A stretch of 64,000 nt of DNA from Planococcus shixiaomingii (GTDB lineage Bacteria > Bacillota > Bacilli > Bacillales_A > Planococcaceae). Below, piece by piece: positions 26,883-35,084 of this stretch. The stretch is from contig NZ_CP129236.1 of the NCBI RefSeq assembly GCF_030413615.1, forward strand, positions 3,766,001 through 3,830,000, in the 5' to 3' direction. Every line of letters begins with the position of its first letter. Positions within the stretch are counted from its first letter, which is position 1. Under the pieces are notes generated by a model. It was not told the DNA's origin. It did not search any database and saw only the letters and a program-made list of their open reading frames with translations. A program made the position numbers and the translations under genes.

Positions 26883-27086
26883 TTATACTACTTCATATCC
26901 TTGCTCTTCGATTGTTTCTTGAATTTCATTCAATGAAGTTTTGCTAGTGTCATATTCAACTGCCACTTCGCCTTTGCCTAGATCGACTTTTACACTGGAG
27001 ACGCCTTGAAGTTCGCTGACGCTTGTTTCAACCGCATTCACACAGTGGCTGCAAGACATGCCTTGTACTTTCAATGTTTCATTCAT
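26883..27086 (-). CDS. copZ: Copper chaperone CopZ
   Basis: 67 residues, a single HMA domain with the Cu(I)-binding GMSCSHCVNAVE motif and SSVKVDLGKGEVAVEYD. Delivers Cu(I) to CopA. AGGAGG precedes the ATG. Between csoR and copA. Confidence 0.97.
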   Translation of the reverse strand: MNETLKVQGMSCSHCVNAVETSVSELQGVSSVKVDLGKGEVAVEYDTSKTSLNEIQETIEEQGYEVV

Positions 27087-27125
27087 ACTTTTCTCCTCCT
27101 AGCATAAGATTACTTTAAAGTTACC

Positions 27126-27142
27126 ATACCCCATTAGGGTAT
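27126..27142. promoter_or_regulatory. CsoR-like operator before copZ
   Basis: ATACCCCATTAGGGTAT: TACCC and GGGTA arms in inverted orientation, the canonical CsoR operator form, in the csoR-copZ gap. Confidence 0.8.
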
Positions 27143-27164
27143 TACAACTCTTTTGTTTTACTTT

Positions 27165-27452
27165 TTATTTTGTCATGGTTCTCATAACATCCATCAATTC
27201 ATTAATCGCTTCTTCGCCTTTGTTTTCCTTGATAGCTTTCGAGACACAGTGGTGGGTATGATCTTCTAATAAAGCAAGCGATACTTTATTCATCGCTGAT
27301 TGGATGGCGCTTACTTGGTGCAGAATATCTACACAGTAGCGATCGTTTTCCACCATTTGATGAACGCCGCGAACCTGTCCCTCAATCCGCTTCAACCGGT
27401 TTAAAAGCTGCTGTTTGTTAGGCTGTATTGTTGTTTTCATCGTTTTTTCCAT
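27165..27452 (-). CDS. csoR: Copper-sensing repressor CsoR
   Basis: 95 residues, all-helical. RLKRIEGQVRGVHQMVEND, then YCVDILHQ and LLEDHTHHCVSKAI provide the Cys, His, Cys copper ligands of the family. Represses the operon and releases DNA on Cu(I) binding. GGGAGG precedes the ATG. Confidence 0.95.
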   Translation of the reverse strand: MEKTMKTTIQPNKQQLLNRLKRIEGQVRGVHQMVENDRYCVDILHQVSAIQSAMNKVSLALLEDHTHHCVSKAIKENKGEEAINELMDVMRTMTK

Positions 27453-27473
27453 AGCTGAACCTCCCGGATCAAT

Positions 27474-27490
27474 ATACCCTATACCCGTAT
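27474..27490. promoter_or_regulatory. CsoR-like operator before csoR
   Basis: ATACCCTATACCCGTAT with inverted ATAC/GTAT ends and TACCC cores, placed in the promoter region 22 nt ahead of the csoR start. Confidence 0.6.
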
Positions 27491-27695
27491 CATAATAAAA
27501 ATATCGCTGTTTGTCAAAGATACAACCTCGATACTTCCTTCTAAAAGAAGGAATGGAATTAGAGCCGCTTATTGCGAAACTTAGCGCTCATAAAAACGTA
27601 TCAGCATTATTAGTAATTTATTCAACCAAATGAAAGAGTTATATTGCAAAGGAACGGGTGATAATTCGGTTAAATTGATAATAGGAGGTTAAAAA

Positions 27696-27908
27696 ATGAA
27701 AAAACACGCGTTATTGTTCGGCGGAATTATAATCATACTTTTTTCATCGCTTGCCTTATACAGTTTACTGGCTCCAAGAGTCGGTCCGATTGGCAATGGA
27801 GTACCTATAAATTTCATTGGGATTTTCTTTTCCATTCAGGTGTTAATCGGATTCTCATTTGTAATACTATCTATTATTAAATTTTTGAATGAAAGCAACA
27901 GGATTTGA
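27696..27908 (+). CDS. Small two-helix membrane protein
   Basis: 70 residues with helices at about 5-25 and 42-63. TAGGAGG lies 7 nt before the ATG. The loop contains LLAPRVGPIGNGVPINF. No family was recognised. Monocistronic, ending at the terminator at 27942-27997. Confidence 0.65.
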   Translation: MKKHALLFGGIIIILFSSLALYSLLAPRVGPIGNGVPINFIGIFFSIQVLIGFSFVILSIIKFLNESNRI

Positions 27909-27941
27909 GTTCGTTCAAAAGCGCTTCTTAAGTCAAAGTAA

Positions 27942-27997
27942 GAAGCGAAATAAATCAGGCTATCGAGAAACTCCCGATAGCTTTTTCATTTCGCTTC
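27942..27997. terminator. Nested bidirectional terminator
   Basis: Inner stem GCTATCG (27959-27965) with CGATAGC (27975-27981) followed by Ts; outer stem GAAGCGAAAT (27942-27951) with ATTTCGCTTC (27988-27997). It overlaps the stop of the MpsC-domain gene. Confidence 0.8.
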
Positions 27998-28706
27998 AGA
28001 CTTCCATATCCTGTTTGTTTGGTTCCAAAAGAAAAACGACATACCCCAGGTCAGTATCAAAATTCCAATCCAGGAAAGTTTCGCTGATCTTGCGCTTTAA
28101 AACGGTTTCTAACTGGACCTCCTTTAACACTTCATGCTCCAGTGGCCGTTTGGCAATTTTCAGTTCTTCTGTAAATCCATTTCGAATCAATGCTTTTTCA
28201 ATTCGAATGAGAATCTCTGTGCGCCGGACCAATATTGTCCGGTCGCTTAGCCAATACGTTTCTGTCCGTGCGGGTACTTTTTCGGCTTTGTCGCTGGCCT
28301 GCTCAATTTTTTTCCGGAAGGCCTCTTTGTCCACATCATCTGGCCATGGCAAAGAAATTTCATCCGATTCATCCTCTAAAACGCAGATGATTAGCCCAGT
28401 TTCCTTCGCGAGGTTCCAATCTGCATAGAGTTCTTTTACCTCCAGGCGATCAATTTGCTTTAATCCCTGAATAATTTCTACCCTAAGATCGTTCATCAAA
28501 ATATCTCTCGTTTCCAGCACACGTTTTATTTCGTTTTGCTTTATTAAATTTGCTTCCATGGGAGATAAAAACCCCTGGAAATGAATAGTAATGAACGGCT
28601 GATTGATGGTGACGTAGACAGAGGTTGGGCCTTTGCCAAAATGACGGCGCAGCATGGTGGAGATATAACCGCCAATTTCTGCTTGAAGTGTTTTATCTTT
28701 TGACAT
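27996..28706 (-). CDS. Tandem MpsC-domain protein (DUF2294)
   Basis: 236 residues made of two copies of the roughly 110-residue DUF2294 fold. The first (about 5-115) has ISTMLRRHFGKGPTSVYV and the second (about 125-230) has RTILVRRTEILIRIEKALI. DUF2294 is listed as MpsC, a component of a Na+-translocating membrane-potential-generating system, but this soluble protein has no visible membrane helix and no MpsA/B genes beside it. Function unproven. Confidence 0.75.
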   Translation of the reverse strand: MSKDKTLQAEIGGYISTMLRRHFGKGPTSVYVTINQPFITIHFQGFLSPMEANLIKQNEIKRVLETRDILMNDLRVEIIQGLKQIDRLEVKELYADWNLAKETGLIICVLEDESDEISLPWPDDVDKEAFRKKIEQASDKAEKVPARTETYWLSDRTILVRRTEILIRIEKALIRNGFTEELKIAKRPLEHEVLKEVQLETVLKRKISETFLDWNFDTDLGYVVFLLEPNKQDMEV

Positions 28707-29131
28707 CCAATAACCTCCTTGACAAAGCTTTAATTTTTTTAATTGTACGGTCAGTATAGGGGAACAAAAGGCAAATAGATAGGAAACATTAAAGAACTGA
28801 TTGCCTTAATAATGACTGCTGTTCCTACATTCCATTCAGATTATAAGGTCGCTAAAGACAACCACCATAAAATAATGCGGACTAATCCGATGCCCTACTT
28901 AGAAAATAGGTCATAAGATTCATTTTAAAAGACAAAATGGGTATTAACCCTCTTTTATTAAAATTCCTCATCCTTTATGCTAAAGGTATACAAAAATGAT
29001 ACATGAAGCTGGCGGTTAAAGAAAGTTTAGAAATACCCGCTTTCTAACACGTAACAGCGGAATTTTTTTACATTCACTTTCTCTTAGTTAACTATTGCCC
29101 CCACCCAGGTCTTTGACCGTAAAATATCGCT
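28707..29131. other. Long intergenic stretch
   Basis: About 420 nt of AT-rich DNA with no supportable gene or hairpin; the conserved leader begins at 29132. Confidence 0.5.
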
Positions 29132-29207
29132 CAGGTTGAGTATTCCAGACTATAGTGCTGGCAATAACGCCAAAAAGAATTCACCATTCTTTTTGGCGTC
29201 TTTTTTT
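29132..29207 (+). ncRNA. Conserved leader element with terminator, copy 2 (upstream of ribT-like)
   Basis: Second copy of the element at 3637. CAGACTATAGTGCTG (29146-29160) is followed by hairpin ACGCCAAAAAGAAT (29167-29180) with ATTCTTTTTGGCGT (29186-29199) and a U-run. CCAG-ACTATAGT-G-CTGG can also fold on itself. Confidence 0.5.
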
Positions 29208-29363
29208 ATTGTGTGGTAAGAAGTTTTATTTGTGATGCTGTACAAATGGCGTACGTATATTCTTTTCAATACCATTCGATTAGTTGGTTCTTTTTGTATT
29301 GTTTAAACTATTCGAGTGTAAAAGAATTCAGTACTTATATTAATTTAGGAGGAGGACTTGTCT

Positions 29364-29723
29364 ATGCTAATTAAATATAAGAAAGCGCTAGAAAAAATCA
29401 CAATGGGCTTATTGTCTTTTATACCGGCTGACCTCCAGTTAAGCACTTTGCAAAAAACGGTACAGCAATATGAAGATAATCCGGACTGGCAGCTCTACCT
29501 CTGGAAATGTGAAGAGGATTTTGTTGGGGTGATCGGCATTGAAATCCAGGAGCTCACGTTCGCTGTACACCATATCTCGGTCAATCCTTCTTTCCGCGGA
29601 GAAGGCATCGGCCATGCCATGGTAGAGAAAGTTCAGGAACTTCAAGATCCGCGCGCTATGCAAGCAACCGAAAGAACCAAAGACTTTCTCGAGAAATGCT
29701 GGAAAACAACCTACTCCATCTAA
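29364..29723 (+). CDS. ribT: RibT-like GNAT acetyltransferase (copy 2)
   Basis: 119 residues from the ATG at 29364, with AGGAGGAGG 8 nt upstream. Same layout as the gene at 3820: MLIKYKKALEKITMGLLSF, WQLYLWKCEEDFVGVIG, HHISVNPSFRGEGIGHAM and KDFLEKC. Length is close to Bacillus RibT (about 124 residues). No rib genes nearby. The substrate is unknown in the family. Confidence 0.78.
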   Translation: MLIKYKKALEKITMGLLSFIPADLQLSTLQKTVQQYEDNPDWQLYLWKCEEDFVGVIGIEIQELTFAVHHISVNPSFRGEGIGHAMVEKVQELQDPRAMQATERTKDFLEKCWKTTYSI

Positions 29724-30050
29724 CGAATAGTCTTTTGAGAAAAGAAACAGTCTTTGCCCTTTACACAACTATGATTATTTACCTTTACGGTAAAGTTAGA
29801 TTTAATATTGAGAGTACTACCAATTACAGATGCTTATTCATATCAAAAAAGGAAACTTCCAATAACATTGGAGTTTCCTTTTTATCTTATTCAGCGTTTG
29901 AAAATTTATAAGACGCAAACCCGAAATTCTCATCTTTCATCTTTGTTTGAACTTAAAAACTTGGTTTAGCTTCTTCCATTGAACCAATTTCCCAATATAA
30001 GAAGCTCATTATGAAAAAGACAGCCCCGAATGCAGTTTCAAACCTTCTCC
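29724..30050. other. Intergenic stretch with terminator
   Basis: Holds the strong hairpin at 29846-29883; otherwise nothing recognised. Confidence 0.5.
29846..29885. terminator. Intrinsic terminator
   Basis: AAAAAGGAAACTTCCAAT pairs with ATTGGAGTTTCCTTTTT with a single bulge, and A/T runs on both sides. It ends the ribT-like gene and may act on the minus strand too. Confidence 0.85.
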
Positions 30051-30566
30051 TTATTTATCAGAAAGCTTATTGTATTCCTCATTGATTTTGTCCATCGTTT
30101 GAGTTAGTTCTTCGCCCCAACGATCGTTAGCTACATTAAATACAACTGTGCCATCCGTATTTAACATTCCATATCCTCTATATGCTACATCCCCATTTTT
30201 CATGTTGAGCAGGTCAACAATTTTCAGGTCAGGATCTGAGATGAAAGGAAGAACTTCAGCGTATTCCTCTTTTAAAGCTGTATACAATTGAAGTTGTTGT
30301 TCAGGTGTATCCCCACTAATAATGTACGTATTAACATCCAACCCTTTTAAGACATCAATATTTTCATGCAACTGAACCAGTTGCTGCTGACAATGACTTC
30401 AGGTGTATGTGGTGATAAAGAAAAACAGAGTTGGTTTCTCTTGCGGGAAAGTTACTTCTTCTCCATTTTGATTTAATAATGTTGTGGGTTCGCTCATTTT
30501 ATCGGATCCGCAGCCAGAAATGACTACAACGGAAATCAGTAAAAGCAGAAGCATTTTGAATTTCAC
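30051..30566 (-). CDS. Thioredoxin-like lipoprotein with in-frame TGA (UxxC candidate selenoprotein or nonsense mutant)
   Basis: 171 codons from the GTG at 30566 (AGAGG 8 nt upstream) to the TAA at 30051, broken once by TGA at 30401-30399 (codon 56). Lipoprotein signal with lipobox ISGC (C19), then TTLLNQNGEEVTFPQEKPTL and FFFITTYT-[TGA]-SHCQQQLVQLHENID. The rest (NTYIISGDTPEQQLQLY, then GYGMLNTDGTVVF) is an AhpC/TSA-type thioredoxin fold. The TGA sits exactly where the first Cys of a CxxC active site belongs (xSHC59). All other codons are open and a SECIS-like hairpin follows. If it is not recoded, the product is a dead 55-residue lipopeptide. Confidence 0.75.
30368..30384 (-). promoter_or_regulatory. 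Candidate bacterial SECIS hairpin
   Basis: On the minus strand GCAACTG and CAGTTGC form a perfect 7-bp stem with loop GTT. There are 21 nt between the TGA and the loop, and the loop starts with G then T. This fits the known bacterial SECIS requirements (loop 16-37 nt after UGA, G among the first loop bases). Confidence 0.45.
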
Positions 30567-30698
30567 TTGCACTACCTCTTTTCTTTGTGGCCTATCAGCC
30601 CTTAATTTACTTGATTATACCATCTCCACTTCACAAAATGGCTCATACAGTTTCTCAAAAGAATTCACATCTTAAATTTGGATTCATTGAAAAATTGT

Positions 30699-30787
30699 AT
30701 TTGCAAATTAATAAAACAGTAAAATTTTATTGCAAATGCAACTATTTTAGAGTAGATTTTAATATATACTATTTTATTTTATCTACT
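30699..30787. promoter_or_regulatory. Promoter/operator region of marR-paiA-paiB
   Basis: Palindromes ATTTGCAAAT (30699-30708) and TTGCA-AA-TGCAA (30730-30741) and an inverted pair AGTAGAT (30751-30757)/ATCTACT (30781-30787) lie just upstream of the MarR gene. They are candidate autoregulatory sites. Confidence 0.45.
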
Positions 30788-30813
30788 ACTGAAATATACT
30801 GAGGAGTTTTATT

Positions 30814-31266
30814 ATGAAGGAAATTCTGCGCGAAATCGGCATGATAGCCAGGGCATTAGATTCAATCAGCAATATCGAATTCAAAGAATTCGACCTTACC
30901 AAGGGGCAGTATTTATATGTAGTAAGAATCTGTGAAAACCCCGGGATCATCCAGGAACAGCTAGTGGACATGATTAAAGTGGACCGGTCTACGGCAACCC
31001 GCGCTCTCCAGAAACTCGAAATCAGCGGTTTCATTGAAAAGAAAGAAGATCCACACAACAAAAAAATCCGAAGACTTTTTCCAACGGAGAAAGGGAAAGC
31101 GGTGTATCCTTTCATCAAAAAAGAAAATGATCATTCCAATCTTGTGGCATTAGAAGGCTTTTCCGAAAAAGAAGCAGCAACTGCTTTCGATCTGCTGCAG
31201 CGAATCCGAAAAAACGTCGAAAAGGACTGGGAATCTGTAAAAAAAGGAAACAAGAGAACCTATTAA
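30814..31266 (+). CDS. MarR-family regulator
   Basis: 150 residues. Winged HTH with LTKGQYLYVVRICENPGIIQEQL, DRSTATRALQKLEISGFIEKKEDP (recognition helix and wing) and LFPTEKGKAVYP. A dimeric repressor of the MarR/SlyA type; ligand unknown. 25 nt upstream of paiA, so probably the regulator of the paiA-paiB unit. AGGAG precedes the ATG. Confidence 0.87.
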   Translation: MKEILREIGMIARALDSISNIEFKEFDLTKGQYLYVVRICENPGIIQEQLVDMIKVDRSTATRALQKLEISGFIEKKEDPHNKKIRRLFPTEKGKAVYPFIKKENDHSNLVALEGFSEKEAATAFDLLQRIRKNVEKDWESVKKGNKRTY

Positions 31267-31291
31267 CCAATCAAAGGAGCGACTTGCATAA

Positions 31292-31810
<519 letters not shown>

Positions 31811-31823
31811 ATGGAGGAACATC

Positions 31824-32447
31824 ATGTACATCCCAAAGTATTTTAAGGTCAACAATGTTGATGAAATCCGGGAGTTTGTCCAACAAAATTCTTTCGGAAC
31901 GCTCGTTACCACAAAAAAAGGAAAACCCATTGCGACGCACCTTCCCCTGCAATTAGTGAAAGAAGAAGATGCCTACTATATAACCGGGCATATGGCTTAC
32001 GGCAATCCACAGTGGCGGACATTCGAAACCAGTGAAGATGTACTGGTCATGTTCCAGGGACCGCACGCTTATATCTCTTCTTCCTGGTACGAGCAGGAAA
32101 ACGTTCCGACATGGAACTACCAGGCTGTCCATCTTTATGGAACGGCTCAACTTTTGGACGTAGAAGAATTGAAACAAGACCTGGCCAGGCTGATGCAGAA
32201 ATACGAGAAGCACCGCGAGAATCCCATTCTCTGGGATAAGCTCTCCCCTTCGTTATTGGAACGAGAATTGAAGGGGATTGTCGGATTCAAGATTAAGGTT
32301 AAAGAAATTCAGGCTGCCTATAAAATGAGCCAGAACCGGAATGATACGGATTATGCGAACATCGTGGAGCAATTGCAGAAAGAAGGAAATCCAGATTCGA
32401 AACAGATGGCCGAATTGATGGAAAAGAAATTAAAAAACCCTATGTAG
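31824..32447 (+). CDS. paiB: PaiB, FMN-binding split-barrel regulator
   Basis: 207 residues, the same length as Bacillus PaiB. IPKYFKVNNVDEIREFVQQNSFG, THLPL, GHMAYGNPQW, VMFQGPHAYISSSWYEQENVPTWNYQ and the C-terminal KGIVGFKIKV are family signatures. PaiB is reported to affect sporulation and degradative-enzyme genes with PaiA. 13 nt after paiA. Confidence 0.9.
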   Translation: MYIPKYFKVNNVDEIREFVQQNSFGTLVTTKKGKPIATHLPLQLVKEEDAYYITGHMAYGNPQWRTFETSEDVLVMFQGPHAYISSSWYEQENVPTWNYQAVHLYGTAQLLDVEELKQDLARLMQKYEKHRENPILWDKLSPSLLERELKGIVGFKIKVKEIQAAYKMSQNRNDTDYANIVEQLQKEGNPDSKQMAELMEKKLKNPM

Positions 32448-32582
32448 CCCTTCTTTAGTCAATGCTCCAAGAATCCTTGCCGGTTGCATAATTCTCTGTT
32501 CCACGTTGGACTTCTTATAAGCGGTTTAGTTTGAAGTGGTCTTATAAAATTGCTAGAATATAAATTAATTAGATATCGAAAA

Positions 32583-32705
32583 TGTTTTCTAGGGTTCCGC
32601 AGCTTTGCTGGTCTGGTCCGAGAGAAAACTCACAGCTTTGCTGTGTCACGGAAGGATAAAAGCCTGGGAGAACTGTAAATGCAGTTTCTCTTGGGCTTTT
32701 TTTAT
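32583..32705 (+). promoter_or_regulatory. Guanidine-I (ykkC) riboswitch with attenuator
   Basis: The conserved core is visible: TAGGGTTCCG, CTGGTCCGAGAG, then TCACGGAAGGATAAAAGCC and GGGAGA. It is followed by an attenuator hairpin (about 32660-32698) and a T-run before the SMR pair. This is the ykkC class that senses guanidinium and allows read-through when ligand is bound. Confidence 0.93.
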
Positions 32706-32730
32706 TTTCTAGAAATAGGAGGAAGTTGAA

Positions 32731-33072
32731 ATGAATTCAAACTGGGTGAAAGTCATCATTGCGGCTGTTTTTGAGGTAGGCTGGGTCATCGGCTTGAAGC
32801 ATTCGGATAGTTTGTTGGATTGGGCTCTTACGGTTGTAGCGATTGTCATCAGTTTTTATGTGATGATCATGGCCGGGCGCGAATTGCCGGTCGGAACCGT
32901 CTATGCAGTCTTTGTCGGGCTTGGGACAGGGGGCACTGTTCTCGCAGAAATCGTCCTATTCAACGAGCCGTTCAGTGTTGCAAAATTGGTAATGGTCGGC
33001 ATTCTTCTAGCCGGGGTCATCGGGTTGAAATTAGTAACAAATGATACACCTTCTGAAGGGAGAGAAGCCTAA
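32731..33072 (+). CDS. ykkC: SMR guanidinium exporter subunit YkkC
   Basis: 113 residues, four helices. [12 protein letters not shown] has the essential membrane-embedded Glu of SMR proteins; [21 protein letters not shown] is the second family motif. Paired with YkkD as a heterodimer. The guanidine-I riboswitch upstream points to guanidinium export. TAGGAGG precedes the ATG; the stop overlaps the next start by 1 nt (TAATG). Confidence 0.93.
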   Translation: MNSNWVKVIIAAVFEVGWVIGLKHSDSLLDWALTVVAIVISFYVMIMAGRELPVGTVYAVFVGLGTGGTVLAEIVLFNEPFSVAKLVMVGILLAGVIGLKLVTNDTPSEGREA

Positions 33073-33386
33073 TGGCATGGACGGCATTGGTTTTTGCAGG
33101 GATTTTTGAAATGTTCGGGGTCGCAATGATCAATAAACTGCACCAGGACCGCAACTGGCAATCGCTTACGCTGCTAATTTTAGGATTCGGAGCAAGCTTT
33201 GTTCTTTTGGCCTACGCCATGGAAACATTGGCCATGGGGACAGCCTATGCCGTCTGGACCGGAATCGGTGCATCCGGCGGCGCCATCATCGGCATGCTTT
33301 TTTACAATGAATCGAAAGACTGGAAGAGAATTCTCTTCATCGCGATGGTACTTGGTGCGGCAGTGGGATTGAAACTGGTTTCTTGA
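33072..33386 (+). CDS. ykkD: SMR guanidinium exporter subunit YkkD
   Basis: 104 residues, four helices: FAGIFEMFGVAMINKLH with the conserved Glu, LAMGTAYAVWTGIGASGGAIIGM and a C-terminal VLGAAVGLKLVS. Translationally coupled to ykkC. Opposite topology to YkkC is expected for the heterodimer. Confidence 0.93.
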   Translation: MAWTALVFAGIFEMFGVAMINKLHQDRNWQSLTLLILGFGASFVLLAYAMETLAMGTAYAVWTGIGASGGAIIGMLFYNESKDWKRILFIAMVLGAAVGLKLVS

Positions 33387-33480
33387 TTCCACAGGAACCC
33401 ATTCATAGAGAAAAAGAAAGACAGAAGATACGCCAATACAGCCTTGACCTCCCTTTAAGTTCTTAAATTTTTATAACGCA

Positions 33481-33511
33481 AAAATGCCATTCTATTTGAA
33501 TGGCATTTTTG
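33481..33511. terminator. Bidirectional terminator
   Basis: AAAATGCCATTC pairs with GAATGGCATTTT between ykkD and the convergent HIT gene. Confidence 0.9.
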
Positions 33512-33523
33512 TTATTTCACAAT

Positions 33524-33976
33524 CTAAATAAGGTCTTCAAGAACGTTAGACATCTCGCTGCGCGTGATTGAAACTTTGTTTTTTATGTGTTCATTTTCCC
33601 AAAGCTCTTCGGTAAAAAAACTGGCGAATGGTTGGTTCTTTTCCCTTGGCACCACATGCATATGGTAATGAGTTAATTCATCTATCGCTCCACCGTTTTG
33701 GCAAATAGTTATGCCGTGAGGACGGTAAAGCTTTTTGATTGCTTTTGAAAGCAATTGAGAAGCTTTCATGACGGACCGCGCCGTTTCTGCATCAAATTCA
33801 TCTACATACCGAAAATGTTTCTTCGGCAATATTAAAGTATGTCCTTCGTTGAAAGGATCGTGATCCAGTATACAAGTGACAAAGTCATCCTCATAAACAA
33901 CATTTACCGGTATCTTTTTATTTGCTAACAAGCAGCCTAGACATTCTATTTCATTATGTATTGGAAGATTGTTCAC
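33524..33976 (-). CDS. HIT-family nucleotide hydrolase/transferase
   Basis: 150 residues from the GTG at 33976 (AAGGGG 8 nt upstream; a GTG at 33985 touches the ribosome binding site). ECLGCLL near the N-terminus gives a possible zinc Cys pair. DHDPFNEGHTLILPKKH and the catalytic triad motif HYHMHVVPR follow. Binds purine nucleotides and hydrolyses or transfers adenylyl groups; physiological substrate unknown. Confidence 0.88.
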   Translation of the reverse strand: MNNLPIHNEIECLGCLLANKKIPVNVVYEDDFVTCILDHDPFNEGHTLILPKKHFRYVDEFDAETARSVMKASQLLSKAIKKLYRPHGITICQNGGAIDELTHYHMHVVPREKNQPFASFFTEELWENEHIKNKVSITRSEMSNVLEDLI

Positions 33977-34184
33977 TTCATACACCCCTTCTGAAAGAAT
34001 TCGTATCTCTTCATAAATGAAACTTTTAAATATATGTATAACTACCTCTCCTGAAAAGCATTTTGGATTCGAATATTTTCAGCAGTGCCTCGCCTTTACT
34101 TCCAACTTGGCCACTAAAACATCATTCGATAACCGTTATTTCAAGTGCTGTCATTTCCTTTTTTACGTCCATTGCTTCATCCAT

Positions 34185-34409
34185 TCACTCCTTCCCCGGC
34201 TCGACAATGCTTCTATTCTTCTCGAGTTTGCCGTTAATTCCGGCTAGTTGGTTGATGATGACAATAAGTAAGGCCACAATGACAACCCCAAAAGTATAGA
34301 GAAGTATTTCATCACTGTCCCCCACGGTAAAAAGTAAAAGTATTGAAATCATATAAAATCCAAGGATAGTTAATAATGTGGCTATGGTTGCCCGTAAGAG
34401 ATAGATCAC
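34185..34409 (-). CDS. Small two-helix membrane protein
   Basis: 74 residues, GTG start with AGGAGGGGG 7 nt upstream. Two helices (about 3-28 and 37-56) and a charged C-terminus (GKLEKNRSIVEPGKE). No family recognised. Confidence 0.62.
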   Translation of the reverse strand: MIYLLRATIATLLTILGFYMISILLLFTVGDSDEILLYTFGVVIVALLIVIINQLAGINGKLEKNRSIVEPGKE

Positions 34410-35084
34410 GGAAAAACCCCCTCCTTTACTTTTCGTCTATCTTAAAAGACGTATTGATGAAGAATAAAAGCTATAACATACTTTCTCTAACATTCAGTAT
34501 TCTGGCTTTTGTCTATAATATACCAAATAAAACCATTTGATACATGAATTAATTAACTATTCTTTTTTCAACCCACAGCCTTAAAGAACATATAAAAAAC
34601 AAAAAGATAAGAAAAACTTAACGCTAAGTTTTTCCTTTTTAAAGAGGAAAGTACTTACCGAATTTGTCATCAAAAACAGAAAGTTATTAAGATAATGGAA
34701 AAATTAAAACATTCACATCCCTTTTTAGAAATATAAGAGAAGCTACTATCTTACTTTTGATGAATCAATTAAACTAAAGTAACATGGCAATTAATTCCTG
34801 TTTACTAGACACGAGATGCGGCATGCTGACATATTCGCTTGCTCCTCTGAACCTTAATTCATAAAAGACAATTTGATGAGGACCGATGTGTTTTTATCGG
34901 AACTCCGATAGCAATTTAAAATCCTCCATTGAAACTCGTAATATCCAAGTGGATGATTAGACATAACACCTGTTTTTTTTCAGTTCGATTGATATGACAT
35001 CAAAGAAAGCGATCTCCTTCTTGGCAACGATAAGAACATAGCTATCGGAGATGCGGATTATTTACCGAAGGGAGATCACTATTT
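34410..35084. other. Long intergenic region before the PAS-GGDEF gene
   Basis: No gene found. It contains an AT-rich hairpin GAAAAACTTA/TAAGTTTTTC (34611-34634) with U-tails on both strands. It also has a set of mutually exclusive pairings: CCGAT 34883-34887, ATCGG 34896-34900, CTCCGATAGC 34903-34912 and GCTATCGGAG 35041-35050. Confidence 0.5.

Noticed and set aside
30051..30371. Calling a separate 106-residue protein from an internal TTG
   Set aside because: It removes the active site and has no ribosome binding site; the whole 171-codon frame with one TGA explains the region better.
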